DNA of 64,000 nucleotides. Origin: Zerene cesonia. Taxonomy: Eukaryota; Arthropoda; Insecta; Lepidoptera; Pieridae. The position numbers were made by a program, and so were the translations under genes. The notes beneath the pieces were generated by a model. That model had not been told where the DNA came from. It worked only from the letters and a program-made list of their open reading frames with translations, and made no database searches. Within the stretch, counting starts at the first letter, position 1, and each line of letters opens with the position of its first letter. Below are positions 32,976 to 44,506 of the stretch, piece after piece. The DNA lies in NCBI RefSeq assembly GCF_012273895.1, contig NW_024045142.1, positions 372,001-436,000 of the forward strand, read 5' to 3'.

Positions 32976-33320
32976 AACCGTATGAATCAGCTGGCAATCC
33001 AGATATCGGCAGGGCGCTAGGTGTCACTGAAAATCAGTACTGAAGTGTTGTTCCTCAGATATACTGAGTGGGGCATCCTATGTTGGATCACGCAACCACA
33101 AATAATTTTTATTAATTTCTTTTGTTTTTCTCGTAATTTCCTCTTTTTTATTGTATGTTATTATATATATATATGCTTGTTTGCGTGTGTTAGAATAAAT
33201 GGTTCTTTATTTCTATTAAGGGTCGATATCACCGATTCAAGCTTTTAAAAACATCGGGTTTGCATGCATGCGATAAAGAAATGCAATGATTCCATTTCTT
33301 AAGATAAAGACCGAGCTAAA

Positions 33321-33525
33321 TCCTATCTTACTAATATTATAAATGCGAAAGTTTGTAAGGATGTGTGTGTGTTTGTTACTCCTTCACCCAAAAACTACTG
33401 AACCGATTGCAATTAAAATTAGTACGTAGACAGCTGGACAACTGGAATAACATATAGACAACTTTTTATTCCGATATTCCTACGGGTAACGGACTTACGG
33501 GAGGGAAACAGCGGGGCGCAGTTAG
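33321..33525 (+). mobile_element. Helitron-like short element
   Basis: TCCTATCTTACTAATATTA at 5'; GGGGCGCAGTTAG before T at 3' (CTAG changed to TTAG). Confidence 0.65.
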
Positions 33526-33939
33526 TTGAATCTAGAAATTATAGTCTCTGTTATTGTCTGTGTTATTTTAATGATATTATTAAGATTTCTATTAAAAATT
33601 GAACATATTATATATCGTTCATAATTATCAATACAGAAAAATTACATTAACCCTGTTTTTAAAGAAAGAAATAATGTTCCTGAGTATGTCGTTCAATGAA
33701 AAAAAAATGTTTTTGAAAGAAAGAAAGAAAGAAACGATTATTCGGCTGCACAAAATTACACAAACAAAAAAACAATACAATTATGCCAACTTTTAAGATT
33801 GTTTGTAATGTATACTGAATAGAAAACTATGTAAGTATTCAAAATCATCGTCATAAAACAACTTTAATCAAATATCTATTACTTACACACAAAAGTCAAT
33901 TATAAGCCGATGCTTTTTAAAATTCAATCTTCATAATCT

Positions 33940-34137
33940 TATATATAAAAATCAATTGCTGTTCGTTAGTCTCGCTAAAACTCGAGAACGGCTGAACGGA
34001 TTTATCTTTTTTTGGTCTTGATATGTCCGTGGAGGTCTAGGGAAGGTCTAGGGAAGTCGTTTAAATGTTGAGAACGATAAGGAAAATATGTCGAAACAAT
34101 ATTCTATGGCGTTGCGAAGTTCGCCGGGACAGCTAGT
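33940..34137 (+). mobile_element. Helitron-like element, variant
   Basis: ATATAAAAATCAATTGCTGT, CTCGAGAACGGCTGAACGG, ending GCCGGGACAGCTAG before T. Confidence 0.5.
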
Positions 34138-34429
34138 TAAAAATAAAAATGAATTGTTTTTGTGGCTAAGCGTAAGCCGGGCGACCAATTCGCCAAATAT
34201 TTTTATGTTTTTATTAAGGCACCAGTTTCTTGTGTAGATAAAAATCACGAGCAAAGACGGGACGGATCGCTAGAATAATATTAAACACCCGTAGACGACG
34301 TAAACATTTATAACAAACCCTTACAAAAAGCTGTTCCCACAACACAGGGAATCCTAGTGAGGGAGCAAGGGTTTTTAATCTACATATATGTTACAACACT
34401 TTTTGATAAATAAATTATTGTTTATTGTT

Positions 34430-34577
34430 TAAATATAAATGAAATATATTTCCCTCGGTTATGCCATCACGCGTGAAGTGCTGGACCGATTTCAAAAATT
34501 CTTTCACCATTAGAAAACTGCAATTACACTGAGTTACATAGGGCATATCCACGGGTGAAACCGAGGCCAACAGCTAG
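34430..34577 (+). mobile_element. Helitron-like element, variant
   Basis: GAAGTGCTGGACCGATTTC, CACGGGTGAAACCGAGGC, CAACAGCTAG before T. A relative lies at 57730-57880. Confidence 0.5.
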
Positions 34578-34762
34578 TGAATTTTAAATGTGAAAGTGAA
34601 TCACATGTTTATATAATTGCTATAATGTCTCATCGAAATCCCCATAATGGCTCATTGAATTTTTACAATGTATTTAGAAGTTAAGACTTTTTGGCGGATT
34701 TTCGTCGGTTTAACAATTTCACTGCTGATCCAGAAACTTTTTTCATCCGGCGATGCGGCTAT

Positions 34763-34890
34763 GACACGCTCAGCGTGTCTCCCGCACCGGCGGCAATCTT
34801 GCCGTACCGCTTTTGTCGCTGGAGCGGGAGCCCACGCTGCGCGTGTGCATAGAGTCAAGCCAGCTGTGCGGGCGGACACACCGTGTGTGT
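34763..34890. repeat. Cluster of three short hairpins
   Basis: Stems at 34763-34779 (GACACGCT/AGCGTGTC), 34833-34845 (CACGC/GCGTG) and 34876-34890 (ACACAC/GTGTGT), with loops of 1-3 nt. Confidence 0.7.
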
Positions 34891-35073
34891 TTTAAATATA
34901 TATATATATATTTTTTAATTGTTCTATTTCTGATATCGCGATTTATTTTTAAAGAAATTACAGTAGTCTTTATTTTTCTGCACACATATTTGTATTTTAT
35001 TCAAAATACTTTATATATTATAATGAACAATGAGCTGAAAAGGTACTAATAACGACCTCCTTAATTTTTTTTT

Positions 35074-35265
35074 GAGTATTATACATTTAGAAATTAAAGA
35101 CTTTTTAACGGATTTCAAACGCGATTTATTCATTATAACTAACCCGACGTTTCGAACACTTTACGTCGGGTTAATAATATAAAGAATGATTCGCGTTCAA
35201 AATCCATTAAAAAGTTTGAATTTCTAAATGTATAATACTCCTGTAAAATCAAACACAAGAAAATA
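35074..35265. mobile_element. Fold-back (family E) element
   Basis: GAGTATTATACATTTAGAAA at the left and TTTCTAAATGTATAATACTC at the right, with imperfect arms and a short loop at the CGACGTTTCG...CGTCGGG centre. Ends AACACAAGAAAATAC. Confidence 0.7.
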
Positions 35266-35611
35266 CTAGAATTTGATTTGTTAACACTCGTACATAAAGA
35301 TATTCTTTCTTATAGAATATAGATTAGCAATAAAAGTTTCATGCTGAACGCGCTTCAGATATTCTGCTTCGGAGTGTTAATATAACAGCGTATCAATTTA
35401 TCGTCAACCAATGATATTAGAGAGGTTATTTTGTATATAAAACGTTGTCCAACGTAAATTTATGTTTTCTTTTTTTATTATTTGTACAAACTATTTTCTA
35501 TTTCGTTTTCTATTTCGTGTCGTCAAAGAAAATAATAAAAATGGAAGAAATCATAAAAAATATATTTTATGATAAAAATGTGTTGCCCGCACGCACTGGC
35601 GTCTTGGAAAA

Positions 35612-35732
35612 TAAAACACGCACAGCGTGTTTTACGCACAGGAGACGCGATTTATCGGGGATGCTGGCTTCCACACGCTAGGCGTGTAAAGCCGCATCCT
35701 TGGTTCCAAGCATTTTTACACACCTGGTGTGT
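35612..35732. repeat. Second cluster of three short hairpins
   Basis: Stems at 35612-35634 (TAAAACACGC/GCGTGTTTTA), 35673-35687 (ACACGC/GCGTGT) and 35718-35732 (ACACAC/GTGTGT), each with a 3-nt loop. Confidence 0.75.
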
Positions 35733-36120
35733 TTCAGCAGCCAACGTGTTAAATAACATAACAAATAAAACGCGTTTCAATCCGTCAAAAAGTCTTCAAT
35801 TTCTAAATATATAATACTCGCGTAGAATCAAACACAAGAAAATACTATTGGCATGTAATTAGTTCCGTTGTAATCAAAGCGGAATTCAAATGACCGTGTT
35901 CTCAAAGATTTTCATATCAAAACGTTACACGCAAACGATGGAACGTTCTTCGGAATGCCCTTAAAAGTTGAGTATTGATTTTTATTATTTACGATACCTG
36001 CTCATCCAATATTTCAGAGTGAACGCTCAAGTACCAGCTTATGAAATTAAATTGTTTCAGCGAGAGACGTGCAGGCAAGACACGCAGGGTCGGAGTCAGC
36101 ATTTCTATATTAATTTTTTA

Positions 36121-36253
36121 CTACTGCGCCCCGCGGTTACACCCGCCAAGTCTGTATATCGTAGGGATATTGGGATAAAAAGTTGCCAGTTCTCCAGCTA
36201 TCTATGTACTAAATTTCATTGCAATCGGTTCAGCATTTATAATATTAGTAGGA
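36121..36253 (-). mobile_element. Helitron-like short element, internally deleted
   Basis: CTACTGCGCCCCGCGG, then AAAAAGTTGCCAGTTCTCC, TTTATAATATTAGTAGGA. Confidence 0.6.
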
Positions 36254-36656
36254 TTTGTCAACGCTATAACTCTTCCACAGAAAAGGTCACCAATGTCTCT
36301 AGTACCAAGTAGTAGCCCAAATTGTAAGTAATACAAAAATATTGCCCAAATAAGTTTCTGTAACCAAAATCAGACAAATTGAGTACTAGCTGCACGCCCC
36401 GGATCTGCTCAGGTAAACGTTTATCGTAATAGAAACAATATAAACTATCCTATCTTTTAAGTTGGATCAAACTGCACATGATGTGCAGATTTGATTATAA
36501 TTTGTTGAGGGAATCTTTTATTTTAGGGAAAAAGGTGTAAACTCGAGTATGTGTCAAATATATGGTATATGCAATATGTATTGGTAATTTTGTTTTATTG
36601 ATTAAGTGATTTATTTACTTCTCTTTCAAATCCTGTTGGGTAATCTGTATATCAAA

Positions 36657-36870
36657 CTAGCTTTCTGGCCGCGGCTTTGCTTGGTCGCAGGAAAGACAGG
36701 CCCGATGTTTTCCTTGCATGTACCCGTTCCCATGGGATTTCCGGGATAAAAATGATTTTTATATCCTATGCGCCTCCCCCCGGTTCTAAGTTTGCAAAAA
36801 TTTTCAGCGGTTAATCCGTTGTTGAGCTATAAATAGTGTAACTTACACCACTTTCTTTTATATATACGGA
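36657..36870 (-). mobile_element. Helitron-like element, variant
   Basis: CTAGCTTTCTGGCCGCGGC, CCATGGGATTTCCGGG. Confidence 0.45.
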
Positions 36871-37346
36871 TATCACCAGATATTTTGCAAAAGTAACAAA
36901 TTATAACCTTAAAAAATCTGGAAGTTTTACAAAAATCATATACAAGCGTTATTTATCGATTTTTGATTAACTGTTTGTTGGTATGCACGGGTACTTCTGT
37001 TTAGAAATTCTTGGCATCTCGGTTCATCAGAATTACTTGATTTATCGTAAAATAACAATGATTGCTTATAATTTAATGTTTAACCAACATATTCGGGGAA
37101 AGAGAACTGAAATGCATGAGAAAATGTTCTAAATATTCCCAATATGTATTAGTTTTTTTGATAAACAGCTGTTCTGTTTGTATGACATTATTATTTCATA
37201 AGGGATGAAATTTAAAATGTATTCAGCCGTTATTAGAAACTAAATCTTAATTAACCTTACGAACTTAATATAGGGTCAAATCCGTACCTGCCTCAATCAA
37301 AGGTCTGCCGACCACAAATCACTGTAACACCACTCCCACTAAATCT

Positions 37347-37553
37347 GGCCCCGCCCCTCAGCGCGCATGCGCCGCGCCAGCCAATCACAGCACCCCATCC
37401 GACCCCCCGGGGGGCAACAATCAACCCTCAATTGAGATTATTCCCTGTCATTTTTTCGCTCGCAGCCGATCGTCTGGCCCCTCCCCCATTTAATTTAAAA
37501 TCGTCATAACCGCAATCGCCTTCGACCTGTCAATAAGTGAACTATATTATTTA
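37347..37553 (+). promoter_or_regulatory. GC-rich promoter region of the Not-class homeobox gene
   Basis: A GC-rich block in AT-rich surroundings, directly upstream of the coding exon. It contains a GC box (CCCCGCCCC, 37349-37357), a perfect 10-bp palindrome GCGCATGCGC (37363-37372) identical to the NRF-1 consensus, and a CCAAT box (37381-37385, reading CCAATCA). No TATA box was seen. Motif identities are established; function here is inferred. Confidence 0.55.
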
Positions 37554-37700
37554 ATGGACCGCGCTGATGATGGCGCACATTATGTGATGCAAAATGGACA
37601 CGAGACAGGTGTACCCGAACCTAACGGACCTGCTGTACCAACAGAACTTGGACCGTTTGGCCGAGGGCGAGAAATTCGCGAGCGACAGATTCGACCATGA
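37554..37700 (+). CDS. Possible overlapping upstream ORF (48 codons)
   Basis: ATG at 37554 opens a frame shifted relative to the homeobox CDS and stops with TGA at 37698-37700, about 105 bases inside the CDS. A second upstream ATG pair at 37567 is in the CDS frame but stops at once (TGA 37585-37587), so M37594 is the first usable in-frame start. Translation depends on a transcription start upstream of 37554, which is not shown. Confidence 0.3.
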   Translation: MDRADDGAHYVMQNGHETGVPEPNGPAVPTELGPFGRGREIRERQIRP

Positions 37701-40700
37701 TAGATACGAAAACGATCGGTCCACGTCAGTATCCCTGGAGGAGGAAGACAGCTCGTCCGCTTTTGGGGTCGATTTGAGCGGGAAGAACACGAATTTGGGC
37801 GGGAAATCGTTCACGATAGCTGCCATACTGGGTTTGACCAAGTCTGAGGAAGATGTCATGAACCTGAGCGTGCAGGAGCGCTTGCAGCAGAACCAGAAGC
37901 ATTTGCAGAACTATTTGTATTCGGGACATGAAGTGCCGCGGAATAACGAATTCTGCCGGCTTGGCGTGCCGACGGCGCTGCGGCAGGGTAAGTGTTGTTT
38001 ATTTAAATTGTTATAAGGAATTTTTTTATACCCTTAATGTAATGTTTTGTTTATTACAGCCATTGAATTATTGTTATCAACAGTTAATAAAGACGGTCTC
38101 GCTTAAAAGCTGCAGTTTAAAATAAACACGACATATTAATTTAAAAATTAATGTGTTACTAGTACAAAATATGCCTGCATAATATGTTAAAAATCAACCT
38201 GAAATAATCATATTTACATATTAAAAAAGCGCTTTGGTCGTTCTAGCGTCTAGCATACATCTCGGAAATCCCACGGGAGGAAAGTTAGTGATAATTATTA
38301 TAGTCTTACTAGTTGCGCCCCGCGGTTTCACCCGCGTACGTCCGTATCTCGTAGGAATATCGGGATATAAAGTTGTCTATATGTTATTCAAGTTGTCCAG
38401 CTGTGTACATACCAAATTTCATTGCAATCGGTGCAGTAGTTTTTGCGTGAAAGAGCAACAAACACACACACATCCTTACAAACTTTCGCATTAAAATAAT
38501 ATAAGTAGGATAGGATAAACTTAATAGAAATAAACTCAAACTCAAACATTTATTTGTTCAATTAGACTTCTTATAGAAGCACTATGGAATCGTCATAACA
38601 TAGTTGTAACATTAACCAGCGGTTCGGAAAGCAATTTCTATAGCAGTTTCTGTTGAGAAAAGACAAGAAAGTCTATAGTTGTTCATTTAAAATAATATCA
38701 AATTTAAATATTACTTCAACATAATATTAATGATTCACTATCTAGCGTTCATCTGACGATTCGAAGAACTATTTTATAAAAGACAAACTAAAGGAATCTG
38801 GCATCAAATCACGACATAATATAAAACAAAGTCGCTTTCTCTGTATGTCCCTATGTATAAAAATATTTAAAACTACGTAACGGATATTGATGGTTTTTTT
38901 GAATAGATAGAGTGATACAAGAGAAACGTTTATATGTAAATCTCATCTATTAATTTAACGCATGCGAAGCCGCTGGCAAAAGCTAATATAAAATAACAAT
39001 AAGAAAACTTAAAGGCTCCACGCGTTTGTCTGTCTGGTCATCTATACTCCACAATGGCTAAAACGTCGCGGATTTTAATTGCATAATCTTATCAATTAAC
39101 CTCCTCCTTTTTGGAAGTCGGTTAACGAATGGGAACCGCCGCCGGCTGCACTGGCGGTGTTTTTCCACTACTGATTTTAAAACGGCCTTGCTACGGAATT
39201 TCTACGGCCTTGCTACGGCTGGCTTTTTCTTTGAAAGCTCGTACCTCCCATATCGTCCCATTTGGTTGGTCAGGGTTAGTTTTCACAATTTAAACTTTAG
39301 TTTTTTGTTAAAATTAATTATTACATCATAATATCGTAGTTACTAATTACCGATTTGTGATAACGCATATGGGAATAAATCACGCGGTCTTAGCCTAAAC
39401 GAAAAAAAGACATGAATGTTTGCTTGTATTGAATAAGCTCTGAAACTACGTGAGAAATTAAAACAATCCTCAGTAATCCTACTAATATTATAAATGCGAA
39501 AGTTGGATGCAAGTGTGTGTTTGATGCTCTTTCACGCGAAAACTACTGAACCGATTGCTATGAAATTTGGTACGTAGAATAGCTGGACAACTAGAATAAC
39601 ATAAGGCAACTTTATCCCGATATTTCTACTTTGACTTGCTGAAACCGCGGGGCGCAGCGAGCATTAAATATACTAAACAAGCGACCCGCCCTGACCTCGC
39701 ACGTGTGTAACAATACATGATATACATATATAAACCCTCCTCTTGAATCACTCTATTAAATATAACAACATGAAAATATGTTGCGTTATTAAAAAGATAG
39801 ATCCTTTTTTTGAGCATACAGACACAGATAACGGAGCGCGACTTTTTATATTATGTAGAAAAACAATGTTTGTGAAGATAAACAATGTTTACACGGGCGG
39901 AGCCCGAAGGCCGAACAGTCTAGTATTATGCAATAAATAAAAACAAAAGTATTACATTTATTGACTAGTTATTCAATAAATAGCAGGGGCCTTCAATTCT
40001 GAGCGAGTTATTTGTTAAAAGTGTTGATTTTCATAAAAATAGAAGAGTTTCAGTATTTATGTGAAAACATCTTATGCCAAGTGGAGATCACTTTGAGAAT
40101 TAATTATTATTAGTTTTAAGAATACAGTTATACATAATCCTTCTAAATATGAGTCCATCTCATCTTTCATCAGTGGTGGTCTCGCTTTAAAACCTCGAAT
40201 TTAATGGGAGAAGTCAGGTTGCGAAACCGGGCGAGCGTGCAAGAAATAAACAGATTTTTCAATTTATTTGGACACTAGCTGCGCTCCGCGGTTTCACCCA
40301 CCTAAGTCCCGTAGGAATATCGGGATAAAAAGTTGCCTATGTGTTATTCCTGTTGATCAGCTATCTACGTACCAAATTTCATTGTTATTGATTCAGTAAT
40401 TTTTGCGTGAAAGAGTTACAAACTTCCATACATACATACATCTATACTTACAAACTATCGCGTTTATAATATTAGTAGGATAGAATTATTCACATCAACG
40501 CTGATCGCAAATCGAAATCCTACTTATATTATAAATGCAAAAGTTTGTAAGGATGTGTGTGTGTTTGTTGCTCTTTAACGAAAAACTACTGAACCGATTG
40601 CAATGAAATTTAGTATGTAGACAGCTGGACAACTAGAATAACATATAGGCAACTTTTTATCCCGATATTCCTACGGGATACGGACTTACGCGGGTGAAAC

Positions 40701-43700
40701 CGCGGAGCGCAGCTAGTATTGAATAAAAACATCGTTAGGAAACTGACACGTCAGTGAGTCAAAAGTTCGATAACATATGACGTGTGACGTTGCCAACCCT
40801 TGCACTTGGCCTTGCACTTGGCCAACGTGGTGGATTATGACCTGAACCATCATAGGAGGGACCGTGTCCCATTGGAGACATAATATACATGTAACTTTTT
40901 TCTTCCTTTTCTATCTTATAGTCTCCTTAGAACATCAGAGAAAGTCCCGTCATTTTCAGTTATATTGAGTTCAAAACAAACAAATTGCAATATATTCCGA
41001 ATTCAATTTATACTTTTTTAATTATACCACAGATAACATACTTGTAAAAATACATTCTATGAATAACTAGCAAACCCGGCGAACTCCGTTTCGCCACCAG
41101 ATGGTTTCGTTTTTCCCGCTTTTCTGTTGAAATTTTTCCGGAATTTTCTTTGCTCTAAGCCTCACGGAGCCCAAGACCTTTCCAACGAATGCAAAACCGT
41201 GGAAATCGGTTCTTGCGTTCTGGAGTTATAGCGTCAGGAAGGAAAACCCGACTTATTTTTATATAGTAGATTTAAATAATTTTAATTATTTTTTTTAATA
41301 ATAATAAAATCGTACTCAAATAAATAAAAGACAACAAAGTAGCAATGAATGTCAAACACAAATTAAAATAACAAGTCATTCACATTTGAAGGGGCTTATA
41401 TTAAAAGGGACCCTTATATTCGAGGTTCAATTATTACCCTTCCGTGGGGACATTAGTTTCATCAATTACGATACATATGAAAACTTGTTTTATTAAAGAT
41501 TTAAAGCATTGTTAATCTTAATTAAATAATAGTATAACTATGTAATAAAATACTTTTATGTATCACAATTAAAATTTTTAAGCTACCTAATTGCTTTTTC
41601 ATTATTCAAAAGTTGATCAAAAATCAGCCTATAGTTTTTTTATCCATCTTTTAAGTTTAAAAATCATCTTATTCTAAAACATCGCAAGCGCCGAATGATG
41701 CCATTCATAGGGAGGAATATATTTTTTCCAATGTTTTGAAACTTAACAATTTGCCTCTTTTGTCACTTTATCACACTCACGCCAAGCATTGTAAAAATGA
41801 TATTGAGATTAAAATCTTCTTTTTCTTCTTTTTCTCAAATGGCAATTCCCGATCCCAAGGACAGATTCTGCCAATGTCAAGTTGTGATCAGAAATTTCAC
41901 TATCGTTTAGACTGTTGAAAAGAGAATAACTTGAATAATTTATTTAGATGACATTACTATAAATGCCAAAATATAGAGGCCTTGTTCTATTATCTATCTA
42001 TCTATTATCTGTATATTTGTACCTTGTCAAAATTGGGCAATTTTTGTTCTAGGGAATGTATGACGTCATCACATAATTTTTCTTTTAATATATTTTCTTT
42101 TAAAGTATGCGATAAAAAGACAATAAAACATATTTGGTGACAACAGCTTCTTTCTTTCATGGTCTTATAAAAAATTGAAACTTGTCAATCATAGCATACA
42201 AAGTACAACGAAGTCGTAAAAAAAACAAAATGGTACAAAAGGCGGGAAATACCATTCAATTCAATAAACAATAAAGGTTTTAGAATTTTTTTTCAATTCT
42301 CTTAATTATAGTCGGGAGCAGCTAGATAAGTAGATAATTTAATTCAATTGCAGTAGCGATATCTATAATCATGTAATATTATTTATTTCGTTAGAATTTA
42401 GAACTAGAACAGAAATGAAGTTTATGTGAAGGCAGTATATTGTCTGTGGTGAAGGTAGCGTAAAAAAAAATAAAATTCATATTACTAAAAACCAATCCGT
42501 GTACGTTAACCCTACTGGATATTTAGATTATACTTATATTATAATACTAGTTTTTGTCCGCGACTTGGTCCGCGTGGTCGTGCTCACACGTATAGGATTT
42601 TTAGCCCCGGACGAAACAGGAGAGGTGTTAAGTCTGTTTGTAAACAATTATGATGTTGATATTCAATACAAACGTTCATTTCTGGGGCGAGATCACGGGT
42701 GGCCGAGATGCTAGGCGTTGCGACGGTTTGGCAAAATGACGCAGTTTCTAATCAACGATATAAAACAAAACATTAATCGCCAGAATTAAACTTATAAATA
42801 TGTTATAAGAGCAGGTGAGACAATTTAGTTGATTAGCGTGTTTCGTAGTTTCTTAAAATTGTATTAATTATTATATTTCGTTGTAAACATTTGAACATTA
42901 ATTTGTTTATATTATGGTTATACAGAGTTCGTATTGGTTAATAATAATATTAAAGCCTACACAGTTCGCCAAACATATTGACGTACAAATTTTATATTTA
43001 AGGTACATTTTTATAATTTAATTATTTAATTCAGTTCAAATTTGTATTATAAGATATTACAACATTAAAAAGCATTAAATTTACACATTATTATCTTCTA
43101 TACTATAACTAGCAAACCCGGCGAACTCCGTTTCGCCAATTTTCTTTGCTATAAACCTCATAGAACCCGAGACCTTTCCAACAAATGCAAAATCGTGGAA
43201 ATCGGTTCGTGCGTTCTAGAGTTATAGCGTCAGGAAGGAAAACCCGACTTATTTTTATATAGTAGAAGATTAAAATGGTCGGTGTCAAACTCTGTACACT
43301 GACGATATTTAGACTTGTTTTTATGGGGCATTTTATTGTCGATACTGAATTAGTATAAAATGCAATTTAAAGAAAAAAATTGTCTATCTATCTGTCTGTC
43401 TGTATCTCGAATTAGAATCTCACAAAAACTACTGAACGGATTTTGATGAAACTTGGTTTGATGAAGCTCTCAAATGTTTTAATAAGCGCTTTTAAGAAAT
43501 CAGTGCTTTATCGTAACAATTAGCAATTTGTAATTATATTTTTACCTCTTATATTATTCTATCTACTACTAACTCAAAAAAATATGAAAAGACTCACTAC
43601 ACAACAGTTAAAAAAGAGGTATTGTGAGTGAGTTATTTCTAAATAAATATAGACAATAAAAAAAAGTAAAATGACTTGTGTAGATAATATAGAACCATTT

Positions 43701-44415
43701 TTGTTTAATCCTAAATTTCTATTATAACTTTTCACTCTTTACTCTTTAATACTTACTAACTTTATTTAACGAAAAATCAAATATTTGTGGAGGAAGGGAG
43801 GTGGAATTCCTCCTCCTTCCTTTTTTTTTTATATCACAGTCGGCAATGGAGCTGGTGGATTGCCTGATGGTAAGCGCTACCACCGCCCATGAACATTTGT
43901 AGAAGCGTAAAGGCGATTACAGACCTTACGCCTCTACAAATGGATTGCCGACTTTAAATTGGGAAGGAATAAAGGAAAGGACTGGGAAGGGGAAAGAAAA
44001 GGATATGGGCCTCCGGCTCCCCCACTCACCGAACGAAACACAGCAGTATGCTATTTCACACCGGTCTTCTGTGGGGGTGTGGTACTTCCCCGGTGCGAGC
44101 TGGCCCAATTCGTGCCGAAGCGTGCTCGACTACCACATACACTTCCTTTATCCTCCCATGGTCCATCCAAGTAAATGATCATAGAAAGTTGCATATATCG
44201 TATATAACGAAAATATTTCGCTTGCGCGATTCAGAAATCGATCGATACATATTTTATCATATTTCAGGACATTATATTTCCATACGTGTGATTCAGATAA
44301 TTTTTACAGATACCCCGAGGTCCGAGCTGAGGCCGCAGGTGGCGCAGATGAAAACCTCAAGGTCACACTCAATATCCTGTTCGAATAGGTGAGACTTATT
44401 TATTTATTTATTTAG

Positions 44416-44506
<91 letters not shown>

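Larger units (their letters stand above)
34667..35855. mobile_element. Composite fold-back (family E) element with hairpin clusters
   Basis: Left end TATTTAGAAGTTAAGAC, ACTTTTTGGCGG. Right end AAACGCGTTTCAATCCGTC, CTTCAATTTCTAAATATA and AACACAAGAAAATAC are the family-E terminal sequences inverted. The interior holds six short hairpins and a second family-E copy (35074-35265). Its unity as one element is inferred. Confidence 0.45.
40165..40890 (+). mobile_element. SINE split by two later Helitron-like insertions
   Basis: The head at 40165-40270 (CAGTGGTGGTCTCGC, GAAACCGGGCGAGCGTGC) resumes at about 40731-40890 (ACATCGTTAGGAAACTGACA to GGATTATGACCTGAACC). The 460 bp between are the elements at 40274-40480 and 40518-40716. 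A 13-bp duplication (TTGCACTTGGCC) lies near 40800. Confidence 0.65.

Noticed and set aside
34652..34895. ORFs on both strands at the hairpin cluster
   Set aside because: They arise from the palindromic GC-rich hairpins; no conserved protein features.
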